From JASHUC01 sp035523875 (GTDB taxonomy: Bacteria > Pseudomonadota > Gammaproteobacteria > Steroidobacterales > Steroidobacteraceae): DNA of 64,000 bases. The DNA lies in the NCBI GenBank assembly GCA_035523875.1, contig DATKPY010000016.1:1-64000 (forward strand), in the 5' to 3' direction. This document shows positions 36,408 to 44,601 of this stretch, piece after piece. Both the position numbers and the translations under genes were made by a program. Position 1 is the first letter of the stretch; each line of letters starts with the position of its first letter. The notes beneath the pieces are model-generated. The model did not search any database, was not told where the DNA came from, and saw only the letters and a list, made by a program, of their open reading frames with translations.

Positions 36408-37217
36408 TCAGACGCGTGAGCGCGAGACGAAGGTGAAGGTCCAGGAGCGGTTTCTCAGGGAGGTTGCGACAATCCACGCGGAGGCGGCCAACAGCAGGCT
36501 CACCACGAGCTCCGACCATTGATTTTCGGGCGGCGTCGCCCATCCGGGCCGGGGCTGCGCAAAAAAGCTTGGCACCCAGACGAGAAGGCCAAACAAGCTC
36601 ATCATGATCGCTTCGAGGGTTGCCGCTAGACGCGGGAGTATCCCGACGATGATGGCAATTCCCGCGCCCAAGTGCCCAAGCCCCGTCAAGTAGGCCCATG
36701 CCCTGCGATCAGGGAGCCAGGTGGGTACCATGCCCGCGGTGTAATGCGCGTAAGCAAAATGCGACCATCCGTAGAAGACACAGGTGAGGCCGAACAAAAC
36801 CTGTGCTGCACGCAGGGCGCCTTCGCCCGGATTTGGCAACGCCGCTCCTGGCGACTCCGATCGCAGGATGACGTAAAGGACCCATGCGCCCGCAAGCGGC
36901 GTCAGGGCCTCGCACAAGGGATACCACGCCTCGACGCTGAGCGGCTGGGAGAAGATCGGGGGTGCACGAGCCGCAGCCAAGACCGCATGGTACGCGCCGA
37001 TCGTCAGCACGCTCGACGGAGCCGTGCGCGAGAAGAGAAGACCGGCGCTCGCGCCCAAGACGAGTAGCGCGGATCCGTCGACCCAAAATTCGCGCCAGGG
37101 AATCCAAGCGGGCAGGGGCTGTCCACCTGCGCCGAAGCCTCCATACGCGAGGCTCCAGATACCGAGGCCCGCTGATGCGATGGCGAACAAGCCCTGAGAA
37201 AGTCGAACGATGCGCAT
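36408..37217 (-). CDS. DoxX-like multipass membrane protein
   Basis: 269 residues with seven or eight hydrophobic segments in two similar halves. The second half (FGLTCVFYGWSHFAYAHYTAGMVPTWLP, then AYLTGLGHLGAGIAIIVGILPRLAATLEAIMMSLFGLLVW) has the helix-loop pattern of DoxX/TerC-like small membrane proteins. No cofactor motif can be seen. It is convergent with the small Cys-rich gene. Function unknown. Confidence 0.7.
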   Translation of the reverse strand: MRIVRLSQGLFAIASAGLGIWSLAYGGFGAGGQPLPAWIPWREFWVDGSALLVLGASAGLLFSRTAPSSVLTIGAYHAVLAAARAPPIFSQPLSVEAWYPLCEALTPLAGAWVLYVILRSESPGAALPNPGEGALRAAQVLFGLTCVFYGWSHFAYAHYTAGMVPTWLPDRRAWAYLTGLGHLGAGIAIIVGILPRLAATLEAIMMSLFGLLVWVPSFFAQPRPGWATPPENQWSELVVSLLLAASAWIVATSLRNRSWTFTFVSRSRV

Positions 37218-37303
37218 GGATGGTCGCTTCCGAAGCGCACCATTATTGACCGGCCGCCCGAGCGTTGCACGGGTCAGGAATGGGGGTCATCGGGCAGGCA
37301 TGG

Positions 37304-38458
37304 TTACTTCCGCGTCTGCCCACTCGGTTGCAGTGTGACCCGAAAGAACCGCAGCGCCAGTCGCACCGTTTCTGCGTGAATCGCGTCTCGGTGCACACCC
37401 GGTCCGTCGATGCACAGGATAGGCAGGCTCTTGCGGCCGCGTGCGGTACACGAATCCAGGAACGCGTAATGCGCAACCTTGCCGGGAAAGATGTGCAGCT
37501 TCGCCCCTGGAATCTTGGCGGCAAAATATTTCGCGCTGAGCGCAATGGGAACGTTTCGATCGGATGCGCCCGCCACGATCTGCACCGGAATGGAGATCTT
37601 TTCGAGGCTCGCCGCAGGGAATGCCGGACCGAGCGCCGGCGCCATCGCGAAGACGGCCCGGACACGGGCGTCGCGAAAGGAATCGCCCGAGTCGCGGAGC
37701 ATCTCCGGGTGCTCGCGGATCAGCGTGCGGAAATCCCGCGGGAGCGAGGGAAATTCCGGGGGACTGGTGCAGGTGCCTGGAGCGTTCTCCGCGTCGCAGA
37801 AGCGCACAAACCCCCGCACGTCCGTCAGCCCGCCCGCAATCTCGATCATCGTGTAGCCACCGAGCGAGAAGCCCGCGGCGCCGATGCGCTCGCGGTCGAT
37901 GTGATCGCCGAGCTTCGCATCCGTCAGCATCCCGTTGATCGTCTCGCTCAGATCGCGCGCGCGCTCCCACCAGATCGAGAACCCTCTCGCGGTATAGGGC
38001 TCGCCCGCATTGTTTCCGGGGTGATTCACGGCGGCGGCGATGTAGCCGTGCGCGGCGAGCGCCTCACCTAGCCACGCGAGGCTCAGGGCGCTGCCGCCGG
38101 TACCATGCGAGATCACGACGAGGGGGAACCCGGCCGCGCTTGCCGCGAGCGGTGCGCCCTGAGCGACACTTCCGAGCTCGAAGATTTCGAGCCCAGGAGC
38201 TCGCAGCGGTTTCTCGCGCACACCGGCGGCGGCGGGATACCAGACCACTGCATTCAGGGCGTGCGTGCGCGCGCCGCGCCAGTCGTACGGCTCCTCCGGC
38301 ACGAAGCGGCGAGAAACCATGCCGACTGGGTATGAGTTGCCGCCCGTGCTGCCCATGCCGGCATTGAGCGCAGGCTGCGCGAGTACCGGCCGGGTGAGCA
38401 GCACCGAAAGAGCGACCGCCGCGCCGAGCATGCCTGCGGCCCATTTCGCCGGGTCCAT
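37304..38458 (-). CDS. Secreted dienelactone hydrolase/PAF-acetylhydrolase-like esterase
   Basis: 384 residues from ATG 38456-38458; a signal peptide (AAGMLGAAVALSVLLTRPVLA) follows. The alpha/beta-hydrolase motifs are LVVISHGTGGSALS, the nucleophile in GAAGFSLGGYTMIE, the acid in VAGASDRNVPI and a His in KVAHYAFLDSC. The pattern fits the predicted dienelactone hydrolase group related to PAF acetylhydrolase. Its place is probably the periplasm. The next upstream gene, the racemase, is divergent with a 71-nt gap. The substrate is unknown. Confidence 0.8.
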   Translation of the reverse strand: MDPAKWAAGMLGAAVALSVLLTRPVLAQPALNAGMGSTGGNSYPVGMVSRRFVPEEPYDWRGARTHALNAVVWYPAAAGVREKPLRAPGLEIFELGSVAQGAPLAASAAGFPLVVISHGTGGSALSLAWLGEALAAHGYIAAAVNHPGNNAGEPYTARGFSIWWERARDLSETINGMLTDAKLGDHIDRERIGAAGFSLGGYTMIEIAGGLTDVRGFVRFCDAENAPGTCTSPPEFPSLPRDFRTLIREHPEMLRDSGDSFRDARVRAVFAMAPALGPAFPAASLEKISIPVQIVAGASDRNVPIALSAKYFAAKIPGAKLHIFPGKVAHYAFLDSCTARGRKSLPILCIDGPGVHRDAIHAETVRLALRFFRVTLQPSGQTRK

Positions 38459-38529
38459 ACCCACTATTGAACTCCACCGCGAGACATGGTGTGCCATGCT
38501 AGCCGTCAGCGCTTCGCAACGGGCTCGTT

Positions 38530-39222
38530 ATGAAAACGATCGGATTGATCGGTGGCATGAGTTGGGAGTCCACGGTCCCCTACTACCGGATTGTGAACGA
38601 AACGGTGAAAGCTCGTCTTGGCGGACTGCACTCGGCGAGAACCATCCTCTACAGCGTCGATTTCGCGGAAATCGAGCGCCTGCAGCGTGCAGAGGACTGG
38701 GAGGGCGCCGGCAAGCTACTCGCCGATGCCGCCCGATCACTCGAAACCGCCGGTGCGGACTTCATCGTCCTCTGCACGAACACGATGCACAAGGTCGCCC
38801 CGGCGATCGAGGCGGCCGTGACCATTCCGCTGTTCCACATTGCAGATGCCACGGCAGCCGCTGTCGTTGCCGGCGGGCACCATTGCGTCGGCCTGCTCGG
38901 CACGCGCTTCACGATGGAGCAGTCGTTCTACAAGGGCTACTTGGCGGAACGGTATGGATTGCGCGTGCTCGTGCCTGAGCGTACCGACCGCGAACTGATT
39001 CACCGCATCATCTACGAGGAGCTCTGCCTCGGGAAAGTATTGCCGCCGTCGCGCAGCGAATGCCGACGAATCATGGACGAGCTGATTGCTCAAGGGGCCG
39101 AGGCGATCATCCTCGCGTGTACGGAGATTTCCCTTCTCGTTACGCCCGATGACGCATCCGTGCAGTTGTTCGACACAACCAGCATCCACGCGCGAGGCGC
39201 AGCGGAGCGCGCCTTGCAGTGA
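38530..39222 (+). CDS. Aspartate/glutamate racemase family protein (YgeA-like)
   Basis: 230 residues, the length of the Asp/Glu/hydantoin racemase family. The start MKTIGLIGGMSWEST is the family hallmark. The two catalytic Cys are Cys82 in VLCTNTMHK and Cys197 in IILACTEIS. It is PLP-independent and interconverts L- and D-amino acids; E. coli YgeA, of this type, has broad substrate use. It is convergent with the amino acid permease, which suggests a local amino acid theme. The ribosome binding site is weak. Confidence 0.9.
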   Translation: MKTIGLIGGMSWESTVPYYRIVNETVKARLGGLHSARTILYSVDFAEIERLQRAEDWEGAGKLLADAARSLETAGADFIVLCTNTMHKVAPAIEAAVTIPLFHIADATAAAVVAGGHHCVGLLGTRFTMEQSFYKGYLAERYGLRVLVPERTDRELIHRIIYEELCLGKVLPPSRSECRRIMDELIAQGAEAIILACTEISLLVTPDDASVQLFDTTSIHARGAAERALQ

Positions 39223-39301
39223 TGCTCATCCGCAGCTTCCGGCGGACCGCCTCGGGCCGGACCCGGCGACACGAGCGATCGGGATCAACTCCTCAATCTA
39301 T

Positions 39302-40606
39302 CTATATACCGGCGTCGGCAGGAGCGGCACGCCGAAAGCCGTAAATCACCCCGCCTACCCCGAGCGCGCCGGCCGCAGCGAGCAGATTGGCCCCCGTCGC
39401 ACTCACCAACAGGGCGATCGCCAGCGCGAGCGCGGCGATTGGAATCGTCGCGCCGAGCGGCAGGCGCACCGTGCCGGAGCGAATGGCCATGCGGCGGCGG
39501 AGCACCGGAACGGCAGCGGCGGTACCAATGTACGTCGCCACTCGTGCAACGACGGAGAGCGTGGCGAGTTGCACGAACGAGCCGGACAGTGCGAGAGCGA
39601 GGACGACCACGGTCTGCAGGATGATGGCGTTCGCCGGCGTGTGATAGTCCGGGTGCACTCGCGCAAGCCATTGCGAACCGTAGCCATCGCACGCCAGTGC
39701 GAAGAGATAGCGCGGCCCGATCAACGTGGTGTTGCCGGCGTTTCCCGCGATCGACAGCATGGCGCCCACCGTCAGCAGCCAAGCGCCCCAGTGGCCGGCA
39801 AACCGCGCCGCCGCCTCGGCGAGCGGTGAGGACGATCGCGCGAGATCCGGCAGCGTGCCGAGGGCCACCACCTGCACCGCGCTATAGACAAGCGTCACGA
39901 TCAGAATCATGACCAGCAGCGCGAAGGGCACATCGCGTCGCGGGTTGCGATACTCCCCGGCCGCTGCGGGCGTGTTCTCGAAGCCGGCGTAAGCGAACAG
40001 CAGCAGCAGCGCCGCCTGCCCGAGTGAGCCGCCGCTTGGGGCTTCGAGGACCGTGAGGCGGGAGCCCTCCACGAACCACGAGCCCACGACGATGAACAGC
40101 ACGAGCGGCAACATCTTCGCGATCACGAGCCCGACGGCGGTGCGCGCGCCCGCCTGCACGCCCCGGATGTTGATCGCGGCGAGCAACAGGACCATTCCGC
40201 AGATGATCGCGATTCGCTCCCAGCCGCCGGCCGCGGCCGGCCAGAAATACGCCGTCGCCTGCACGAAGCCGTTCGCGAGCGAGGCAATCGACGCCACTCG
40301 CGCGAGCCAGGTCATCCAGCCGACTTCGAAGCCGACGAAGCGCCCAAACGCCTCGCGCGTGTACAGGTATGCGCCGCCGGGCTCGTCGAAATAGCTCGAT
40401 GCCTCCGCGAAGCACAGCACCAGCAACCCCACCGCAAACCCCGCGAGGACGACCGCCCACACGCTCGCTGCGCCGAGCAGCGCCGTCGCTGCGGCCGGCA
40501 GCAGGTACACGCCGCTGCCGACCACATCATTGATTGCCAGCCCGACGAGCTGCCAGCGTGAGACTGCCCGCACCAATCCGGGGCGCGTGGTACCAGGAGC
40601 GTCCAT
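39302..40606 (-). CDS. APC superfamily amino acid permease
   Basis: 434 residues with about 12 membrane helices. The N-terminal helix carries AINDVVGSGVYLLPAA, the unwound substrate-binding helix 1 of APC transporters (Gly-Ser-Gly), and FAEASSYFDEPGGAYLYTREAFG follows, a family motif. FAYAGFENTPAAAGEYRNPRRDVP matches helix 6 and the loop after it. It imports or exchanges amino acids across the inner membrane. Its start codon abuts the stop of the upstream threonine-synthase-like gene, so the two form an operon. Confidence 0.88.
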   Translation of the reverse strand: MDAPGTTRPGLVRAVSRWQLVGLAINDVVGSGVYLLPAAATALLGAASVWAVVLAGFAVGLLVLCFAEASSYFDEPGGAYLYTREAFGRFVGFEVGWMTWLARVASIASLANGFVQATAYFWPAAAGGWERIAIICGMVLLLAAINIRGVQAGARTAVGLVIAKMLPLVLFIVVGSWFVEGSRLTVLEAPSGGSLGQAALLLLFAYAGFENTPAAAGEYRNPRRDVPFALLVMILIVTLVYSAVQVVALGTLPDLARSSSPLAEAAARFAGHWGAWLLTVGAMLSIAGNAGNTTLIGPRYLFALACDGYGSQWLARVHPDYHTPANAIILQTVVVLALALSGSFVQLATLSVVARVATYIGTAAAVPVLRRRMAIRSGTVRLPLGATIPIAALALAIALLVSATGANLLAAAGALGVGGVIYGFRRAAPADAGI

Positions 40607-41854
40607 TCAGAGGAGCTGCCGCAAGTCCGGCAGGTACTTCTCGAGCGAGCCGGTGTTGACAACGACCACTCGCTCCCGAGGCCGCAGCGCGCCGAGCGCG
40701 GCGAGCGGCTCCAGCGCCGCCAGACAGGCGGCGCCTTCAGGACAGACCCACCAGTGTTTATCGCGCCAGACGGCGGCAAGGGCTCGCTCGATTTCCGGCT
40801 CGCCGACCGACACGGCGCAGCCGCCGCTCGCGCGGATGATCTCGAGCACCTTGAAGTGACCGACGCCCCCGGGCACGTTGAGGCCGAAACACAGTGTCTT
40901 CCCGGGTACGGCCAACGTCGTGTCGGCGGCACCCTGTGTCCACGCGTCGACGATCGGAGCGGTCGCCGCGGACTGCACACAGATCATCCGCGGCCGCTCG
41001 GAGCCGATGAGACCCAAAGCTTGCAGCTCGGCGAATGCCTTCCACATGCCGAGCACGCCCGTGCCACCCCCGGTGGGATAGACGATCGCGTCGGGTATCC
41101 GCCAGCGCGTCTCACCGGGCGCGGGTTCGGCGAGCTCGAGTCCGAGCGTCTTCTTGCCCTCGATTCGCCAGCCCGGCTCTTGGAACGTGGCGACGTTGAA
41201 ATATCCCTGCGGGATCTGGCGCTCGCGCATCCGGACGCCGGCCTCGCGGATGGTGCCTTCGACCAGCTCGAGCGTGACACGCGGGCTGCGCAATGCGAGC
41301 GCCGCGGCGCGTCCTTGGATCGGCATCGGCGTGTCGAGCGGCATGATGATGGCGGCCTCAAGACCTGCCGCGAGCGCGTACTCCAGCAGCGAGTCGCCCG
41401 CGTTGCCCTGAGTGGGCACCACCAGCTTGTTGAGGCCGAAGCGCCGCGCCATCGAAACGGTCACCGCCATGCCCCGATCCTTGAACGACTGTGTGGGATT
41501 GGCGCCGTAACCTGCCTCCGCCTTGCCCTCGTCCTTGACCTGGAGCCGCAGCCCCATCTTGCGGGCGAGCGGTTGATCGGCGTACTCGCGCAGCGGCGTG
41601 TGTCCCTCGCCGAGGGTCACGATGTTGCGGCGATCCTCGGGATTCTCGCTGTCGAGGGGCAGCAGCGCGCCGAACCGCCACATATCGCGGCGTTGCGGGT
41701 GATACCAGGCGAGGTCCGGCTGCTCGCGCCCGAGCCGCTCCAGATCGAGCACCATTTCCACCGGCCGGCCATCGATCGGGTCCAGATTCATCAGCCGGTC
41801 GGCTGGATATTCGTGGCCGGAACCGAGACCCCGCAGGCAGCGTACGTAGCTCAT
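40607..41854 (-). CDS. Threonine synthase-like PLP enzyme
   Basis: 415-residue fold type II PLP enzyme. The catalytic Lys is residue 125 in NPTQSFKDRGM, the threonine synthase context; the phosphate loop is seen in YPTGGGTGVLGMWKAF. The N-terminus (MSYVRCLRGLGSGHEYPADRL) resembles the start of cytosolic threonine synthase-like proteins but keeps a single Cys. The start is ATG at 41852-41854. It is followed with no gap by an amino acid permease gene, so a catabolic or salvage activity on hydroxy amino acids is as likely as threonine synthesis. No homoserine kinase or dehydrogenase gene lies nearby. Confidence 0.82.
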   Translation of the reverse strand: MSYVRCLRGLGSGHEYPADRLMNLDPIDGRPVEMVLDLERLGREQPDLAWYHPQRRDMWRFGALLPLDSENPEDRRNIVTLGEGHTPLREYADQPLARKMGLRLQVKDEGKAEAGYGANPTQSFKDRGMAVTVSMARRFGLNKLVVPTQGNAGDSLLEYALAAGLEAAIIMPLDTPMPIQGRAAALALRSPRVTLELVEGTIREAGVRMRERQIPQGYFNVATFQEPGWRIEGKKTLGLELAEPAPGETRWRIPDAIVYPTGGGTGVLGMWKAFAELQALGLIGSERPRMICVQSAATAPIVDAWTQGAADTTLAVPGKTLCFGLNVPGGVGHFKVLEIIRASGGCAVSVGEPEIERALAAVWRDKHWWVCPEGAACLAALEPLAALGALRPRERVVVVNTGSLEKYLPDLRQLL

Positions 41855-41921
41855 GAGACGCCCGTCCGTTCCGGGATGACGGCGACCATTTTGGCAAGCC
41901 TGGGACGGCGTCCACCAGGGT

Positions 41922-42120
41922 TCACGCCGCATTCGCGCAGCCGTACAGAAGGTTCCCGAGGTGCTTCTGGGCAGCCCAGTAGGAAATGTTGACGATCAAT
42001 CCAGAATGCGCCGGAATCATTGCCTGCGCTGCGAATTGGGCGGCGACGAATGCGCCGCCCGACGCCGCGGCTTCCACCGGTCACGAGCGCTACCTGAGCG
42101 GCGCCGACGCGAGTTCCCAC
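41922..42120 (-). pseudogene. Remnant of a short-chain dehydrogenase/reductase gene
   Basis: The 316-nt gap between annotated genes holds two SDR pieces read leftwards. One frame gives VALVTGGSRGVGR, the N-terminal SDR cofactor motif. A different frame, just downstream, gives AFVAAQFAAQAMIPAHSGL followed by IVNISYWAAQKH and a YGCANAA end with a stop. This matches the SDR strand-5/catalytic region, with the active-site Ser replaced by Tyr or shifted and Tyr-x3-Lys altered to Tyr-x3-Asn. About 95 residues that normally separate the two pieces are missing. The gene was therefore broken by an internal deletion with a frameshift and a truncated C-terminus. Confidence 0.7.
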
Positions 42121-42170
42121 GAATTTCGACCGCTCCCTTGAAGAGGGTGTGTCGCCTCGGACGGGCGCTG

Positions 42171-43013
42171 CTAGTGCGCGACGGCTGCGTTCGCCGCCGC
42201 GGCGTAGCTCTGATTCAGAAGCGCAAACAGCTGCTCCGAGACTCGCTTGTACTCCTGCGCGTCCGCTTGCGGAGGTGAATAGTCATTCCAGGAGCCCATC
42301 CCGCCGAACACCCACGCGACCTGCGAGGCGGCGAGGAGTTGTTGCGCGGTGAGGGCGAGCTGTCCTGGTGGCGCGAGATCCGGATAATCGGCCCCGTCCC
42401 CAGGCGCATCGGCGGACAGTTGGGCGCGGCTGCACTCGAACAGCGTCGCGAAATTGACGAGCTGGTGGGCTCGTGCGTAGCTCCCGATCTCGCGAAGCGC
42501 GGTCTCCAGTGCACGTTTGAGCGCGCCCAGATCCTGTGATAGGTGCGCATTCGTCGGCTGGTCCGCCGCAATCCGACCGTAGGTCACGCGCCAGATCCGT
42601 CGGTCGCTGCGACTGCGATCACCGAGCTCCCAGCGCGCTTCCCAGTAGTCGGAGCCGCTGCGGTCGATCGCCTCGATGAGCCAGCGACCACCCCCGCCGA
42701 CGAAGCCGGCCAGCATGCGCTCAGGCACCTGATCGCTCCCTACCGTCCGCCCGCCCTGGGACCCGTAGTGCAGCCGCAGGGCATGGACCTCTTTCTGCTT
42801 CAGACGCTCGAACCACCGAATCGGATCCTTGGCCCATTCCGTCGAGCTCGTGGTGCCGAGCGTGCCGGCCGTGTCGACGAAGCTCACGCATTCGCAGAAC
42901 TGGAAGACGCTGTTCGATGGATAGAAGTGCGCTCCGTCCGCGGCGTGCGCACCTTGCAGGACCGCATTTCCGTAGGCGGTCAACGCGATGGCTTGTGCGA
43001 CGCTTCCGAGCAT
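42171..43013 (-). CDS. Hypothetical protein
   Basis: 280 residues from ATG 43011-43013, which has GAGGAA about 6 nt upstream. The N-terminus (MLGSVAQAIALTAYGNAVLQGAHA) is mildly hydrophobic but not a clear signal. The body is mixed alpha/beta with a Trp-rich middle (WLIEAIDRSGSDYWEARWELGD) and helical parts. The C-terminus is Ala-rich. No known motif is seen. It is divergent from the sigma-like gene. Function unknown. Confidence 0.65.
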   Translation of the reverse strand: MLGSVAQAIALTAYGNAVLQGAHAADGAHFYPSNSVFQFCECVSFVDTAGTLGTTSSTEWAKDPIRWFERLKQKEVHALRLHYGSQGGRTVGSDQVPERMLAGFVGGGGRWLIEAIDRSGSDYWEARWELGDRSRSDRRIWRVTYGRIAADQPTNAHLSQDLGALKRALETALREIGSYARAHQLVNFATLFECSRAQLSADAPGDGADYPDLAPPGQLALTAQQLLAASQVAWVFGGMGSWNDYSPPQADAQEYKRVSEQLFALLNQSYAAAANAAVAH

Positions 43014-43186
43014 GTAGATTCCTCGGCCCGAGGCAAAGTATACGGCCATACCCGCTGCGCAAGCTGTCCCGAGGCGCCGGCCGGCGATTCAGGGCGAGAC
43101 CAGGCGTGGCGATCGGCAAGATTTCCGGCGGGTGTCCGCGCACGCCCCCGGAGTGCGCATACTCTCAGGAGAACACGGGTGTACGC

Positions 43187-43774
43187 ATGCCCTCATTTCC
43201 GCCGCTCGTCGATTGCAGAATTGTCCGGCCCACGGAGAGCGCGCTCGCACTCGGGCTCGTCACCGATCTGGAGCTTCTGCGGCTGAAGACGCTCGCGCGC
43301 TGGTACGCGAGGGGCTTGCCACCGGATGCCACCTGGGAGGACCTCCTGCAGGAGGCTCTCACGCGGATTCTGGCGGGGAAACGCCAGGTGCCCGCGGGGG
43401 TCGCGAGCGTCGCCTTCGTCGCCGGGGTCATGCGCAGCATTCGCAGCGAGCACTGGCAACGGGTCGAGAGCAACCCCTCTCGCGATCGACGACGGGGACG
43501 AAGTCGCTCGAAGCCCGTATCGCTTCGGAGCGAACTCCCCGATACGGTGCCGGGGCCGGATCGCGCCGTCATGGCGCAGCAAGAGCTCGCGGCGATCCGC
43601 AGACTCTTCGCGGAGGACGCCACGGTATTGAGGATTCTGGACGGTCTGGCGCGAGGCTTGGCGGCCGAGGACATCCGGCTCGCAGCCGGCTTGACCACAA
43701 CGGACTACGACTCCGCGCGCAAGCGCATGCGTCGGGTTCTACTGCGCGAGGGAGTCACATGCGCACCAAACTAG
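43187..43774 (+). CDS. Sigma-70-like (ECF-type) factor, divergent
   Basis: 195 residues. DATWEDLLQEALTRILAGKR resembles sigma region 2 (the core-binding D-x-x-Q-E motif), followed by a helical FVAGVMRSIRSEHWQRV. The C-terminal part (VLRILDGLARGLAAEDIRLA, then TDYDSARKRMRRVL) looks like a region 4 helix-turn-helix. The middle is an Arg-rich linker. The start is ATG 43187; a GGAG lies about 15 nt upstream, longer than usual. It overlaps the next gene by 16 nt. It may be a specialised sigma factor or a sigma-fold regulator. Confidence 0.65.
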   Translation: MPSFPPLVDCRIVRPTESALALGLVTDLELLRLKTLARWYARGLPPDATWEDLLQEALTRILAGKRQVPAGVASVAFVAGVMRSIRSEHWQRVESNPSRDRRRGRSRSKPVSLRSELPDTVPGPDRAVMAQQELAAIRRLFAEDATVLRILDGLARGLAAEDIRLAAGLTTTDYDSARKRMRRVLLREGVTCAPN

Positions 43775-44097
43775 CGCCGCTGCGCGAAGCCCGAGGATTC
43801 GAGCGCGTTCTCGAAGCGGTCGCACAGGAGCTGATCGCGTGCACGGATGGGGAGCTTCTCGAGGCCTGCACGGACCTCGGTATGGACCCGACGATGCGTG
43901 GATCGGCGGCATTCATCGGCCTCAAGTATCCCGCAACACCACGGCTGGCGGATTTCTTCGAGCCACCTCGATTCCCTCCGCCGCGAGACAAAGTTGAACG
44001 AAGCTCCGCTGCAGCACCGCGATCGCGCACGTCCCTCCCCGCTCGGAAGAAGCGGCGCAATCGGGTGGGGCGGGGCGGCAAGCCCGACTCCGAGTAA
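43759..44097 (+). CDS. Small protein partnered with the sigma-like gene
   Basis: 112 residues. The start ATG 43759 lies inside the end of the sigma-like gene, with GAGGGAG 5 nt upstream, so translation is coupled. The N-terminal half is helical (FERVLEAVAQELIACTDGELLEACTDLG) and the C-terminal third is basic (ARKKRRNRVGRGGK). It lacks membrane segments and zinc motifs of classical anti-sigma factors. Its position suggests a partner of the sigma-like protein; there is no direct evidence. Confidence 0.6.
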   Translation: MRTKLAPLREARGFERVLEAVAQELIACTDGELLEACTDLGMDPTMRGSAAFIGLKYPATPRLADFFEPPRFPPPRDKVERSSAAAPRSRTSLPARKKRRNRVGRGGKPDSE

Positions 44098-44158
44098 GAC
44101 CGCAGGCCGGATCGGCGCCGCTCGGGCGATCGCGAGCGCGCCGCAGGCATAGCGCGAC

Positions 44159-44204
44159 TTGACAGCCACTGCCCTTGTAGTACTGTATGCATACTTTCAT
44201 ACAG
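44159..44204 (+). promoter_or_regulatory. Promoter and operator of the GntR-slipin operon
   Basis: A perfect -35 TTGACA at 44159-44164 is followed after 16 nt by TACTGT (44181-44186), a fair -10. Over and just past the -10 lies a perfect inverted repeat, CTGTATG-N8-CATACAG (44183-44204), which itself contains the palindrome GTATGCATAC. The next gene encodes a GntR/YtrA-type repressor, a family that binds such repeats, so autorepression is likely. The spacing (CTGT-N14-ACAG) is not that of a LexA box. Confidence 0.7.
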
Positions 44205-44214
44205 ACTGCCGCGC

Positions 44215-44601
44215 GTGCTCAACCTTCGGATCGAGAACAACGGGGTACCGATTTACGTGCAGATCCGCGAGCAAGTCCTGCGCGCCGTTGGCAGCGGCGC
44301 ACTCGCGCCGGGAGAGCAGCTACCGACGATGCGTCAGTTGGCCGTAGACCTCAGGATCGATCTCAACACCGTCCGCCACGCGTACGAGGAGCTCGAGCAG
44401 ACCGGCGCGATCGTCATCCTCAGAGCGCGCGGCACCTACGTTGCGGAGCGGCCTCCGCCGGTCGAGGGCGCGCGCCAAGTGAAGAAGGTCCAAGCACTGG
44501 CTCACCAGGCAATTGCGCTGGCGGCGTCATCCGGAATAGATCCGGTCGAGGTCGCTCAGGAGATGCTGCAGCTCGCGAAGCGGCAAGGGGGAAAGCGATG
44601 A
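44215..44601 (+). CDS. GntR family regulator, YtrA-type
   Basis: 128 residues from GTG 44215. The winged helix-turn-helix is typical: NNGVPIYVQIREQVLRAV, LAPGEQLPTMRQLAVDLRI, NTVRHAYEELEQTGAI, then the wing RARGTYVAE. The effector part is only about 45 residues, as in the YtrA subfamily. It probably represses its own operon by the inverted repeat at 44183-44204. Its stop codon overlaps the slipin start (ATGA). The effector is unknown. Confidence 0.88.
   Translation: MLNLRIENNGVPIYVQIREQVLRAVGSGALAPGEQLPTMRQLAVDLRIDLNTVRHAYEELEQTGAIVILRARGTYVAERPPPVEGARQVKKVQALAHQAIALAASSGIDPVEVAQEMLQLAKRQGGKR

Noticed and set aside
42171..43013. Hypothetical protein as a phage or toxin gene
   Set aside because: No integrase, capsid, toxin or antitoxin features are present nearby, so no such label is justified.
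44183..44204. Inverted repeat CTGTATG-N8-CATACAG as a LexA box
   Set aside because: LexA needs CTGT-N8-ACAG; here the distance is 14. It fits a GntR-type operator instead.
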